A stretch of 64,000 nucleotides of DNA from Cercis canadensis (lineage: Eukaryota; Streptophyta; Magnoliopsida; Fabales; Fabaceae): contig QAOA01001356.1 of assembly GCA_003255065.1 (NCBI GenBank), positions 309,510 through 373,509 on the forward strand. Reading direction: 5' to 3'. Of this stretch, positions 55,160 through 64,000 are shown piece by piece (position 1 is the stretch's first letter; the number at the start of each line of letters is the position of its first letter). Under the pieces are notes generated by a model that was not told the DNA's origin, searched no databases, and saw only the letters and a program-made list of their open reading frames with translations. The position numbers and the translations under genes were made by a program.

Positions 55160-56587
55160 TATTCAATACCATAAAATTGATGACGGGAGTATTATGTGCC
55201 ATTTGTTTTACTTATTAGATATGTGTGGTTCTAATAAAACTAACTGTAGTAATAATCCAAAAGTCAATTCTATATGTGATATGGTATCAGTACCAATTAT
55301 GATATTAAATAATTGACAAACATGGTTATTAATTAATCTCAATGTCATCCATGATAACAAAGAATATTTGTACAAAACAAAAACCAAGGAATTAATGATC
55401 AATTAGAGAGAGAGAAAGAACTATATAGAACTTTTGGTAGTGTCCCTTCCACTTCCACTTCCTTTAGATAATAGAATTGATTTTGTCTAAGTCAAGATTC
55501 AAATATTGAGGCTCACATCTAATAGAATTTTCTCCTTGAATGCACCAGGTCAATATGGGAGTAGGCTCTTAAGATCACCTGAGAAGGGACTAAGTTTTGG
55601 TGCAAGAAAACTGGCCCGATAATACCTTTATTCTTAAAAAAAAAAAAAAAGAATTAGCTTGATATTTGAAACGAATTTTCTAATACAGTAATCTGTCATT
55701 GAGTATCCCTTAGACAAAACTCAAAACATGATATGTTTTGAAGAAATTGTGAATATCTACCAACAATACCATGTCTGCAATCATGATTACTCAGCAAGAA
55801 AGTGAAAGCTAAAAACTTGCAGTAAGGTCAATGCAAAAATTTTAACATTCTTGAGAGGTCCATAGTGAAAATGAATTTAATGAGAGGATAAAAAAGACTG
55901 AGCAGTTTTTTCTTTGCCAATCAGTTTTTATTTCCCCCTTCATCAAAGAAAATAAAAGAAAAAATATTTTTTTTTTTATAATATTTGCCTCAGGCACTCA
56001 TTTTATAATAAAGTTACTTCACATATTATTACCCAAAAATTAATAAACTAAAAAGAAAAGGAAGGGGAAAAAAAAAACAACTCAATTATTAAATGAAGCT
56101 GCATATCACAACCTAAACTTGCAGCATATGTTTTTTCTAACTTTTTTTTTAAAAAAATTTTGTGTATGCCTTTCTAGTATGTTGATGCAGCTGTTTAATG
56201 GTGTCTTAAAAATGTGTAATTACTGTTTTATGAGTAATATAAGTCAATTATTCAATATTACAATTTGTATAGCTAGCAGCCTACCACACAAACAAAATTG
56301 ACAACTACATATTTTATATTGACTGGTTTCTTTAACTAGACATGTGAGCTCAATAAAACAAATAATATAAATTTTCTTTATTTATTTGTGGTATTAAATA
56401 TTTTACCATCTCCTTATCGTCTGGACAAAAATAGAAAGGAGGCAATTGCTTTAAATTTAAATTATTAATTTTATTTTGCTTTCTTCTGTCCGTTGGAACA
56501 TGATGCAATTTAGCCTTTTTCTTATGGTAAAGAGACAATTTATACAAAGAAATAAAATTGTCCAAGACACACCTAATAGTTAAACAC
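55160..56587. other. No gene recognised
   Basis: AT-rich sequence with chance ORFs of 60-80 codons. No domain, promoter or element ends can be defended. Confidence 0.4.
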
Positions 56588-57923
56588 TTAAGGGCCATTT
56601 GCTTTGTTTTCTGTTTTCATATTTTCATTTTTAGTTCTCATTTCTTGAAATGCATTTTCATTTCTAAATTTTAGGAAACATGTTTGGTTTGCAAAATTGA
56701 AAACTGTTTCAAGAAAATGAAAACAATGAAAACACGTTTGGTATAAAAATTTCAAAAAATAAAACATAATCTAAAAAACCATTAGATGCACAGTAAAACA
56801 TAATTACAGCTCAAATCTGAGTCCTTACTAATTGGGTAAAAAAAATGCAACTTTTACACCCATAGCTCTGTTTTGAAAAATAATATAGAAAAATCAAGAA
56901 AGATAAAAAGGTAAAAAAAAATGACTATAACTAATGTCTGTGCACTTTCCTGTCTCAAGCAGCGGCCATATCCTTGTGAAAGCTTCTCCATAGTACTTAG
57001 GGGTCTAATTCTTATTAGCACCTGAACACAACAACCATAACTAATACTCATGAACCTTGATGGAATAAGAAACCATGCAATAACCAAAACGAGAAAACCA
57101 ATCCACAAAACCTGCACATTGTGATCCATCCAGAATGAAGGATCTTCCTTGAGCTCAAAATGTGGAACTTCCGTACACAACTCTGAGTTGGCAACCGAAA
57201 TCCCTTTCAAAAATGTACACAAACTCCCTCTTCTTCCTCCACTTAATTGCGGAACTCTGCTTCCAGCAAAAACTCCAGTTGGTCCACCGAGTGAAACCCT
57301 CGAGGCATTCCTTGCTGGGGTGCTATGTGCCGAGTTTGGCTCCGAATGTGCCTTTGAATTTCCACTGCGACCCAAAACTCTCGGAGTCCCACAGCTGAGA
57401 CCGAAATTCCCAAACCTATCAGATGAAGCTTCAAATCTTTTATCTCTAATAGCTTCAAATTTGTGATGAGAATCAGCATCAGATTCTTGAGACTCTTTGT
57501 GATACTGAGAGGGGTCTGGTATAGAGTTCAAAGGGGTTCTCGGAGGTGGATAGTTAATTGGAAGCTTGCTTGCTCGTGGTTGAGGCTTGCACTGCTGAAG
57601 GAGAAAACGCTGCCATCGACGAAGAGAAGAATTTTCACTTAAAATCCGTTTTCATTATAATTACAAAATTGTCACCGCCTTTTCATTTGTTTTCATTATA
57701 ATTACAAGTTTGCTACCGTGTTTTCATTTTTTCATTTCCTGTTTTCAAAAATTTGAGAAGGAAACACTGAAAACAACTTTTTTCTATTTTCAGATTTGGG
57801 TCCAATTTAAGAAATGTTTTTAGCGAAACATTTTCATTAAATTCAACCAAACGCATTTTCAAGCACGTTTTCTGTTTTCACTGAAAATGAAAACAGGAAA
57901 TGGCCAAAGCAAACAGCCCCTTA
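56588..57923. mobile_element. Harbinger-like TIR element carrying a kinesin-12 gene fragment
   Basis: The element spans 56591-57920. Its left end AGGGCCATTTGCTTTG and the complement of its right end, GGGGCTGTTTGCTTTG, match at 13 of 16 positions. TTA flanks both sides (56588-56590, 57921-57923). The subterminal arms are rich in TTTTCATTTT/GAAAATGAAAAC in opposite orientation. G-rich ends with TGTTTG and a TTA duplication fit PIF/Harbinger elements. There is no transposase. The 0.7-kb centre is host gene sequence (next entry), so this is a Pack-type element. Confidence 0.62.
56929..57625 (-). pseudogene. Captured 5' fragment of a kinesin-12 (POK/PAKRP1-like) gene
   Basis: Exon 1 (about 57620-57112) reads QQCKPQPRASKLPINYPPP, RTPLNSIPDPSQYHKES, NSAHSTPARNASRVSLGG, then TEVPHFELKEDPSFWMDHNV followed by Q. 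Intron 57111-57022 (90 bp, GT-AG, phase 0) interrupts. Exon 2 continues VLIRIRPLSTMEKLSQGYGR and QESAQTLV, ending near 56930. This is the N-terminal extension and first motor-domain strand of plant kinesin-12 proteins, which act at the phragmoplast and division zone. The nucleotide-binding P-loop and the rest of the motor are absent, and so is a start codon in frame with the whole exon. The intron is retained, so the capture was from DNA and not from a transcript. Confidence 0.78.
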
Positions 57924-57989
57924 TTGTTTCATTGTTAAAGCTAGTGTTGAAATCCTAGTAGTAATGGATGGGCTGTAATGTACGAGAAA

Positions 57990-58345
57990 AAAAGGTTGCT
58001 ACCAAGCTACAAGCCCTCTACTTATCTCCTAATTAGGGGTTTTAGTGGGACTCTAAGCCTAAATTTAATATCATTGCAAATATCTCAAAATTGAGTCACC
58101 TAATATGTCTCAAAATAATTTTTCTAAAAGCATAAACATAACAATACAAAAAAAGTATCGAACAAATTTACTAAAAAAATATATGAAATTAATGATTTTT
58201 TTTTTTACATAATTAAATTCAAAATTTATCAATTGTTTGAAAATTTGACCTACTGAATGACTTATTTTTTAAGATTTTTACAATAATACTAAAATTAAGT
58301 TGTAAAATATGTAAAAACTCTCAATTAGAGAGTGATAGTGCTATG
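57990..58345. mobile_element. MITE-like element (family E), diverged copy
   Basis: It shares the start GTTGCTACCAAGC..GTGGGACT, the phrase AATATCTCAAAATTGAGTCACC and the end TCTCAATTAGAGAGTGATAG with the element at 42630-42948, at low identity. Confidence 0.35.
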
Positions 58346-58395
58346 TAACTTAGCAGCCACCGATAAAGAAAGAAATAGATTACCCCTCCCTATTG

Positions 58396-58721
58396 TGTAA
58401 TCTTTTATGGAAAAGGATATTGATGATGCCTGATTCTGGCTTGGAAGTGAGGGTCTAATAAGGTGAGATTGTCTGTAAAGATGTATGACCGAGGTCGGGT
58501 GCTTACCCAAGCTTCGATGTTTGAGTTTCTCACTAATCTGATGTCAAATGAGAGCTTTGGTACTCTTTTTTTGTCTTGACCCCAGGATCCCTTTTTTACT
58601 TGTCGTTGGCTGCTATTTATAGGGAGATTTCCAGGTTTAAAAGATCCGGGAAATGGTTTCAGATATGGGCTTGGTGATAGTGGGCTTAAATCCTTATGGG
58701 CCGAAATATTGGGTATCTACA
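58396..58721 (-). repeat. 3' LTR of the Gypsy element
   Basis: On the minus strand it starts TGTAGATACCCAATATTTCG at 58721 and may end AAAGATTACA at 58396, giving matching TGTA/TACA ends. CCTATAAATAGCAGCC (about 58625-58610, minus) is a core promoter. The left end is a best guess because the other LTR and the target duplication are not in the window. Confidence 0.55.
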
Positions 58722-58736
58722 CTTGCCCCCCCCTTG
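58722..58736 (-). other. Polypurine tract of the Gypsy element
   Basis: Minus strand CCAAGGGGGGGGCAAG directly precedes the TGTAGATACC start of the LTR. Confidence 0.65.
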
Positions 58737-59075
58737 GAGCTCGGGCCTCGGTGTTACCGAGACCGAGCTATGGATTTGCAAACAGTATTCATTTCCGAGA
58801 TGGGGATGTGGAGAAGATGCGGGTGCGAAGTTTTGAAATTTTGATAACCGCGCCATGTGCCATGATGATCATTTGGTGTTTTGGATGTGACTGCCACGTG
58901 GCTTTTACGAGGGACGACATATTAATGACCCTTCTGGCTGCGGCGGTCTTTTGGGCTGCTTTAGGTGTCAGGGCCGTTTTGGACGTGACGTTTGGCCTTC
59001 CCGAGCTAGAATACGGCTCTCGCGGCACCGTTGGATCAGGAGTCCTTGGACGGTTGGATTCATTCTGCGTTGTCC

Positions 59076-59083
59076 TATAAATA
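59076..59083 (+). promoter_or_regulatory. TATA box of the antisense ORF
   Basis: TATAAATA within CCTATAAATAGGGG, on the plus strand, 193 bases before the first ATG (59269). It implies that the antisense ORF has its own promoter, opposite to the retrotransposon LTR promoter. Confidence 0.5.
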
Positions 59084-59175
59084 GGGGTTGGTAAAACTTC
59101 AGTCTACTCTTTTGGTAAATTTTCTGAAACTGGTGCTTAGGTCGGTATGAAGTGATGAATCTCTTGTAGGATTTC

Positions 59176-59835
59176 AGCTCGGATTACTCCTTTTTCCAAA
59201 GGTAATTTTTGCCTCTATCTCATTCTTAGGTCGTAGGTCATCTTTCTTCTTAGTTCACTCGTGGTAAGATGGAGAGTTACTCTTCCGTGAATGGTGAGGA
59301 CCCTATGAACTATCTGGAAAACATTGAAGTAATTTCGTCTGATAGGGGGGTAGAGGCCAACAGGGAAGTGGTGAGTGAAAGGGAGCCAAGTGTTGGTAGG
59401 GAACAAGATAGGGCGGAGGAAGCTAGTTCCAGCGACAGTAGCTTAGACATATATTTTTTTCGGCCCTCTATTCCTTCCTTTGTTCACGAGAGGATTAGAA
59501 ACACAAGCTCGGATTACTCCTTTTTCCAAAGGTAATTTTTGCCTCTTTCTCACTCTTAGGTCGTAGGTCATCTTTCTTCTTAGTTCACTCGTGGTAAGAT
59601 GGAGAGTTACTCTTCCGTGAACGGTGAGGACCCTATGAACTATCTGGAAAACATTGAAGTAATTTCGTCGGATGGGGGGGTAGAGGCCAACAGGGAAGTG
59701 GTGAGCGAAAGGGAGCCAAGTGTTGGTAGGGAACAAGATAGGGCGGAGGAAGCGAGTTCCAGCGACAGTAGCTTAGACATATCTTTTGTTCTGCCCTCTA
59801 TTCCTTCATTTGTTCACGAGAGGATTAGAAACACA
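59176..59835. repeat. 330-bp tandem duplication of the antisense ORF start
   Basis: 59176-59505 and 59506-59835 are nearly identical direct copies (starting AGCTCGGATTACTCC, ending AGGATTAGAAACACA), with no N between them. Each carries the leader, the ATG (59269 and 59599) and about 78 codons. The first copy runs into a stop at 59533, so its ORF is truncated. Only the second copy continues into the full coding region. Confidence 0.85.
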
Positions 59836-61637
59836 TTTTCCGTGCTTCGCACAAAGTTTGTAAGGGAGTTCAAATTTTATAATCATGAGATTGATTGGGG
59901 TCGTAGCAGTTACGACGTTAAAGCATGCCCGAAAGATGCGCCTGTGTGCGAAAACTGCCCAAAAAATGATTTCTTTACCTTTAGTGCGGCTTATATGGAG
60001 AGGGCCGGAGCGGAGTTGCCTCTCTCTGAGTTTGAGATGGAGTTTTTTAGAAAGGTTAACGCTGCTCCGTCCCAACTCCATGTAAACGGCTGGGGTTTTC
60101 TTCGGGCGTTTCAGAAAATGTGTGAACTTTTGTCGGTAGAGAGTAGGGTAGAGGTATTTTTTTATTTTTTTACTTTAAAGGACGTGAAGGATACCGACCA
60201 GGAGTTTGTGTACATAGCTGGTCGGCGGGGGTTAGGACTCTTGAAATTGGTGGAAGAATCGGCCAAAGGTTGGAAAGACCGATTCTTCCGGGTTACGGTT
60301 CCGACCTGGAAAGCAGGCCCGGCGCCAACTATGGCATTTTTCTTGAAGGAAGACTTGAAGCCTCGGTTTCCCCTGCGCTGGAGTCGGGATATTTATAAAG
60401 TGCCAGCTCGGACAATAGACGAGTATATACGGGAAGATCGGAAAATAATAAAGACGATCTCCCAACTTGCCGTTGAAAACGCTCAAATGGTTACGCTCAA
60501 GGCCAAAGATCTGATTGGTCGGTATTCATTGTGTGAAGTTGTACGTATGTTTTCTGATGTACTAATCATATTTTATTTGTTTCTGCAGAGGGAAAGCTGT
60601 CGGCAGAGCAAATGGTGAACCTAGCGAAGCTGGCAAAGGCTAGAACTCAAAGGTCGGCGGCGCCACCAAAGGCTATACCTGCTGAGCCAGTAACGGTGGT
60701 GAGGGCGGAGGAAATACCCGTGCTACCGGCAGCTCGGGAAGAAGGGAGCCCTGCTGCTGTCAAGGGCAAGCAAAGAGCCGGGAATAAGAGACAACGGGTG
60801 GCGGCAAAGGCGGATAAAGACCGAGCAGACCCCTCGGCCAGCCGGATGTTTGACCTTGATTCAGAGGTGAAGCATTTCGAGCTGTTTGCCGCCCCCGTGG
60901 GAGAGAAACGAGAACATTCCAGTGTCACGTTCTGGAATGTTCAATACCCGGCAGGAGATCGGCTGAAATCGTTGGCCCTGCCCACGGATCGAACGAAGGT
61001 GGCGGAGGCCAAAACATTGCTGCTGAGCAAACACCTTCTGGACATTATGGGACGGGCTGTCGTGATTGGCCAGGAGCTGAATGAGAGGGTCGTCGCGTCC
61101 GAGCTTGAGAGGCAAAAATTCTTGGAAGAGGACGAGATAACCCGGACAACAGTGGAATCTTGCCAGGAGGCCCTGGGTCGGGCCCAAAGGGAGCTGGGGG
61201 ACATCCGCACAAGGCTGGATACTACGCTGGCTGAGCTTACCCAAGTGAAGGAAGAAAGGAAGATAAGCCAGGAGCTGGGTAGGGCGGCTGAGATCCGGGA
61301 AAGCAAGTTTCGGTGCCAAATGGCTCGAAGGCTTGACCGAGTTCGACAGTCGAAATCAAGGTTAAGGGACCGGGCTGAGCAGAAGATTGGAATGAACTAT
61401 GCTGAGGCCAATGAGAAGGGGTTTAAGCTATGTTTAGAGCAGGCTCGGCTGCAGGTCCCTGATATTGATGCCGAGCGCCTGGATCCTTGGAAGAGGGTAA
61501 GGGACGGTCAGCTAGTAGACGACGCTGAGGAAGCGGATGATGAGGACCCCGAGCTGCGGGTTGATCCTGACTCCGGTGCAGATGCAGATTTAGCTTCGGA
61601 GAATGAAGATGTTCTTCGAGAGCAGGATAAGCCTTAG
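59599..61637 (+). CDS. Antisense 'gypsy-type putative transposase' (PF04195-like) protein of the retroelement
   Basis: Exon 1 (59599-60544) encodes an acidic N terminus and then the PF04195-like core: AGAELPLSEFEMEFFRKVN, PSQLHVNGWGFLRAFQKMCE, FFYFFTLKD and FFRVTVPTW. The last two correspond to the conserved W/F-rich blocks. A frame-restoring intron (60545-60588; GTATGT..TTCTGCAG) of only 44 bp joins exon 2 (60589-61637). Exon 2 is a basic, Pro/Ala-rich linker followed by a long Glu/Arg-rich coiled coil (about 61080-61420) and an acidic tail ending REQDKP. The joined length is 664 residues. The domain's function is unknown despite its name, and there is no evidence of catalysis. GC content and codon use are higher than in surrounding DNA. 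Without splicing the first ORF stops at 60618, and an independent second ORF could start at 60612. Confidence 0.7.
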
Positions 61638-61639
61638 GG

Positions 61640-62113
61640 AGTTAGGATCTTGTAAATAATGTATTTTTTCTTATTTTTTCTTGTAATCCGATGTTGAAAA
61701 ATAATAAGAACGGAGTTTTGTTTATCATCTTTGATTTTTCTATTGTGTTTGGTGTTGGAACGAGTATTATAGCTTGGGTAAAAGCTAGAATTGAATAAAT
61801 GATAAGTTCAAGGAACTTTTGGTAAGGGCGAACTAAGGGAATTGGTAAATAATTTTACGAGAATAAGTCGGGTGTTTGAACTAAGGAAATTTATAAATAA
61901 TATCCCGAGAATAAGTCAGGTTTTTGACTAAGGATTTGTCCATAAGCAAAGGTACCGAGCTAATCTTTGAGGGGTTAGTTCGAAATTTATTTTGAATCAC
62001 CCAATTTTTTGACAAGTTTGGAAAGTTTTAACCGTTGTTTAGACTCGTTGAAAGGTGTTTGGCGGTTGTAGGTTTGAACTTTGAATGAAGCGGCGTTGGC
62101 GCTTGTAGGTGAA
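61640..62113. other. 3' flank of the antisense ORF
   Basis: No ORF. Two diverged phrases GAACTAAGG(G)AATT..TAAATAAT..CGAGAATAAGTC recur at 61830-61920, a shorter repeat next to the 62-bp array. Confidence 0.5.
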
Positions 62114-62365
62114 GCTCGGGTAGAGCGTTTTATAAGGACATTGGTCCTTTTAAGGGCATTGGCCCTTGTAGGTTAAGCTCGTGTAGGGTATTTTGAAGGA
62201 CATTGGTCCTTTTAAGGGCATTGGCCCTTGTAGTTTAAGCTCATGTAGAGCGTTTTGAAGGACATTGGTCCTTTTAAGGGCATTGGCCCTTGTAGTTTAA
62301 GCTCGTGTAGAGCATTTTGAAGGACATTGGTCCTTTTAAGGGCATTGGCCCTTGTAGTTTAAGCT
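62114..62365. repeat. 62-bp tandem repeat, about four copies
   Basis: The unit starts GCTCGTGTAGAGCATTTTGA and contains GGACATTGGTCC and GGGCATTGGCCC, each with complementary ends. Four near-identical copies are followed by a partial one. The array sits just downstream of pol in the element's own orientation. Confidence 0.85.
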
Positions 62366-62383
62366 CGGGTAGATGTAAAAACT

Positions 62384-64000
62384 TCATTGTATATATTGGC
62401 GAAGGTTTAATATATTCCAAGTTCTGGGGATGTGATCTCTTTCCATGGTTGTCAGCTTGTATGCCCCTTTCCCGAGTACTTCGTGAATTCGATAAAGGCC
62501 TTCCCAATTTGGTGCTAGCTTTCCCTCATTGAGGTGCTTTCTGGTGATGGTCGCTTTTCAAAGCACGAGGTCGCCTTGTTGAAACTTTCTTGATCTGACC
62601 TTGAGGTTGTGATAACGGGCGAGTTTCTGTTTATATGTCATTGCTCGGATCCGAGCTTTGTCCCTCTCTTCGTCTAGTAGGTCAAGGTTTACTTGCAATT
62701 GCTCTGAGCTTTGATCAGGTTGGAAAAATTCTCTTCTGCGGGATGGTTCTCCAATTTCTACTGGGATCATAGCTTCGGTTCCGTAGGTAAGCTTGTATGG
62801 GGACATGCCCGTTGAGGTTTGGGAAGTAGTTCGGTAAGACCAGAGGATCCATGGTAGCTCTTCGACCCACCGAGACTTGGTTTGATCTAGTCTTTTCTTG
62901 ATGCCATCTAGTAATATGCGATTTGCCGCCTCTACTTGGCCGTTAGCTTGAGGATGTTCGACCGAGGTGAAATGTAGCCCGATGTGGAGGTCGACACAAA
63001 ATGCCCGGAAACCCGAGTCTGAGAACTGGGTCCCGTTGTCCGTGGTTATTGTATGTGGGATGCCGAACCTGTAAATAATGAAAGTTTGAACAAACTTTTT
63101 AGCATTTTTAGCCGTGATTGTAGCCAAAGGCTCGGCTTCGATCCATTTAGAAAAGTAATCAATAGCGACAATGAGAAAATTTTTCTGCCCAAGGGCCAAT
63201 GGGAAAGGTCCGAGGAGGTCCAATCCCCAACGGCTGAAGGGCCACGGTTCGACCGCGACATGTAGGTCGGTAGGCGGCGCGAGGTGGATGAATGCAAATT
63301 TTTGGCACTTGTCGCATCTTTGAACAAACTTGGTCGCATCAGTCCTCAAGGTTGGCCAATAGTATCCAATTCTGAGGATACTAGCTGCTAAAGATCGGGC
63401 CCCGATGTGGTGGCCACATATTCCTTCATGGACCTCTTGCAGGACGTAAGTGGATTGATCTGGGGTTAGGCATTTCAAAAGCGGGGTGTAATAGCCGCGC
63501 TTGTAGAGCACGCCTCTTTCTAGGTAATAGTTAGTTGCTATGCGTCGAAGCTTTCTTGCGTCCGCTTTCTCCTTTGGGAGGTTTTCTATTTCAAGGTAAT
63601 GTTTGATGGGGGTGATCCATGTTGGGGCCTCTTCCTCGACGACTAGCACTCCGACTTGCTCTGTACTGGGGTGATGGAGTGTTTCTTGTATAACTGTTTG
63701 GTTATGTCCTGATTTTTTGCTACTGGCTAATTTGGAGAGGAGGTCGGCGCGGCAATTCTCGCTTCGCGGGATGTGCAGTATTTCGAAGTTTTTTAATTGG
63801 GAGGTTAAGCTTTGAACTACTTCGAGATATTTCACCATCAAGGGATCCTTAGCTTGATATTCTCCCTTAACCTGGCTAGTGACTAGCTGAGGGTCGCTAG
63901 ATACTAGGAGATTCTCGGATCCGAGCTCCAGAGCCAGCTTGAGCCCGGTGATAAGAGCTTCATATTCAGCCTGATTGTTGGAAGTCGGAAACTCGAAACG
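62384..64000 (-). CDS. Gypsy pol polyprotein, C-terminal part: RNase H and integrase
   Basis: The frame is open from the window edge. The RNase H part has NNQAEYEALITGLKLALELG and LVSSDPQLVTSQVKGEYQAK. The integrase zinc finger follows (HEGICGHHIGARS..RCDKCQ, an H-H-C-C pattern). The catalytic core has WGLDLLGPF (Asp), TTDNGTQFSD (Asp) and HPQANGQVEAANR (Glu), so the DDE triad is intact. The C-terminal region TYGTEAMIPVE..LDLLDEERDKA is standard for Tat/Athila-type Gypsy pol. A TGA at 62558-62560 interrupts the frame where the family has Arg (CGA to TGA). Beyond it the frame continues through ATITRKHLNEGKLAPNWEGL and GKGAYKL to the natural stop at 62384. Apart from that one codon this portion looks well preserved. 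Confidence 0.9.

Larger units (their letters stand above)
58396..64000 (-). mobile_element. Tat-type Ty3/Gypsy retrotransposon (right part beyond window)
   Basis: Reading on the minus strand from 64000, the order is RNase H, integrase, a 62-bp tandem repeat array, a large antisense ORF, a polypurine tract and a 3' LTR. A long non-pol region with an antisense ORF and tandem repeats between pol and the 3' LTR is known from Tat-lineage elements such as Grande and Retand. The 5' LTR, gag, protease and reverse transcriptase lie outside the window. Confidence 0.8.

Noticed and set aside
57149..57479. ORFs of 78-105 codons overlapping the kinesin-12 fragment
   Set aside because: They are other-frame shadows of the captured exon, which has clear homology in its own frame.
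58709..59080. 123-codon plus-strand ORF between the Gypsy LTR and the antisense ORF
   Set aside because: It covers the polypurine tract and a promoter-like region, with no domain. The GC-rich composition explains its length.
60861..61319. 152- and 121-codon minus-strand ORFs
   Set aside because: They are shadows of the GC-richer coiled-coil exon of the antisense ORF.
62114..62365. CRISPR-like array
   Set aside because: The repeats are contiguous with no unique spacers, and this is plant nuclear DNA. It is an ordinary tandem repeat.

Overview
The window is nuclear DNA of a flowering plant, most likely a woody eudicot. It is AT-rich and dominated by LTR retrotransposons, Mutator-type and Tourist-type MITEs and CACTA ends. 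Its host genes are spliced and plant-specific: allene oxide cyclase, a DVL/RTFL micropeptide, defensins and an LRR receptor. I cannot name the species. Eleven single N bases are present. At several of them the bases on both sides of the N are equal-length, near-identical copies, which looks like un-merged contig ends rather than biology.

Layout. 1-5750: a CACTA transposon end, an LTR fragment and a solo LTR (1752-3144) with a 5-bp target duplication. 5750-14560: remains of a large Tat/Ogre-like non-autonomous retroelement, with two LTR-like blocks around a decayed antisense plant-mobile-domain gene. 17.3-34 kb: many MITEs, several with exact 9-bp target duplications, plus decayed defensin gene pieces near 20.1 and 31.0 kb. 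One small intact gene sits here on the minus strand, a DVL/RTFL micropeptide of 46 residues (24809-24949). 34.5-36.1 kb: the one clearly complete spliced gene, allene oxide cyclase (AOC), with a TATA box, candidate jasmonate and WRKY motifs, a GC-AG second intron and a poly(A) signal. 39.9-41.1 kb: possible last exons of an unrecognised gene. 41.9-44.0 kb: a second copy of the segment near 30.2-31.6 kb, with a third decayed defensin gene. 44.0-53.5 kb: two inactive Copia elements. One of them ends exactly inside the first exon of an LRR receptor gene whose promoter and signal peptide survive at 53.5-53.75 kb. 56591-57920: a Harbinger-like TIR element carrying an intron-containing fragment of a kinesin-12 gene. 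58.4-64.0 kb: a Tat-type Gypsy element on the minus strand, with an intact integrase core, a 62-bp tandem repeat and a large antisense 'gypsy-type transposase' ORF that has its own TATA box and possibly an intron.

Functional reading. The host genes with intact coding sequence are AOC (jasmonate synthesis in plastids) and the DVL/RTFL peptide (organ shape). The defensin pieces and the truncated LRR receptor suggest a defence-related neighbourhood worn down by transposition. I found no rRNA, tRNA, CRISPR or organelle sequence. The most unusual items are the kinesin-capturing TIR element, the defensin pseudogene series with its internal empty site for a MITE, the Copia junction in the LRR exon, and the antisense gene module of the Gypsy element.
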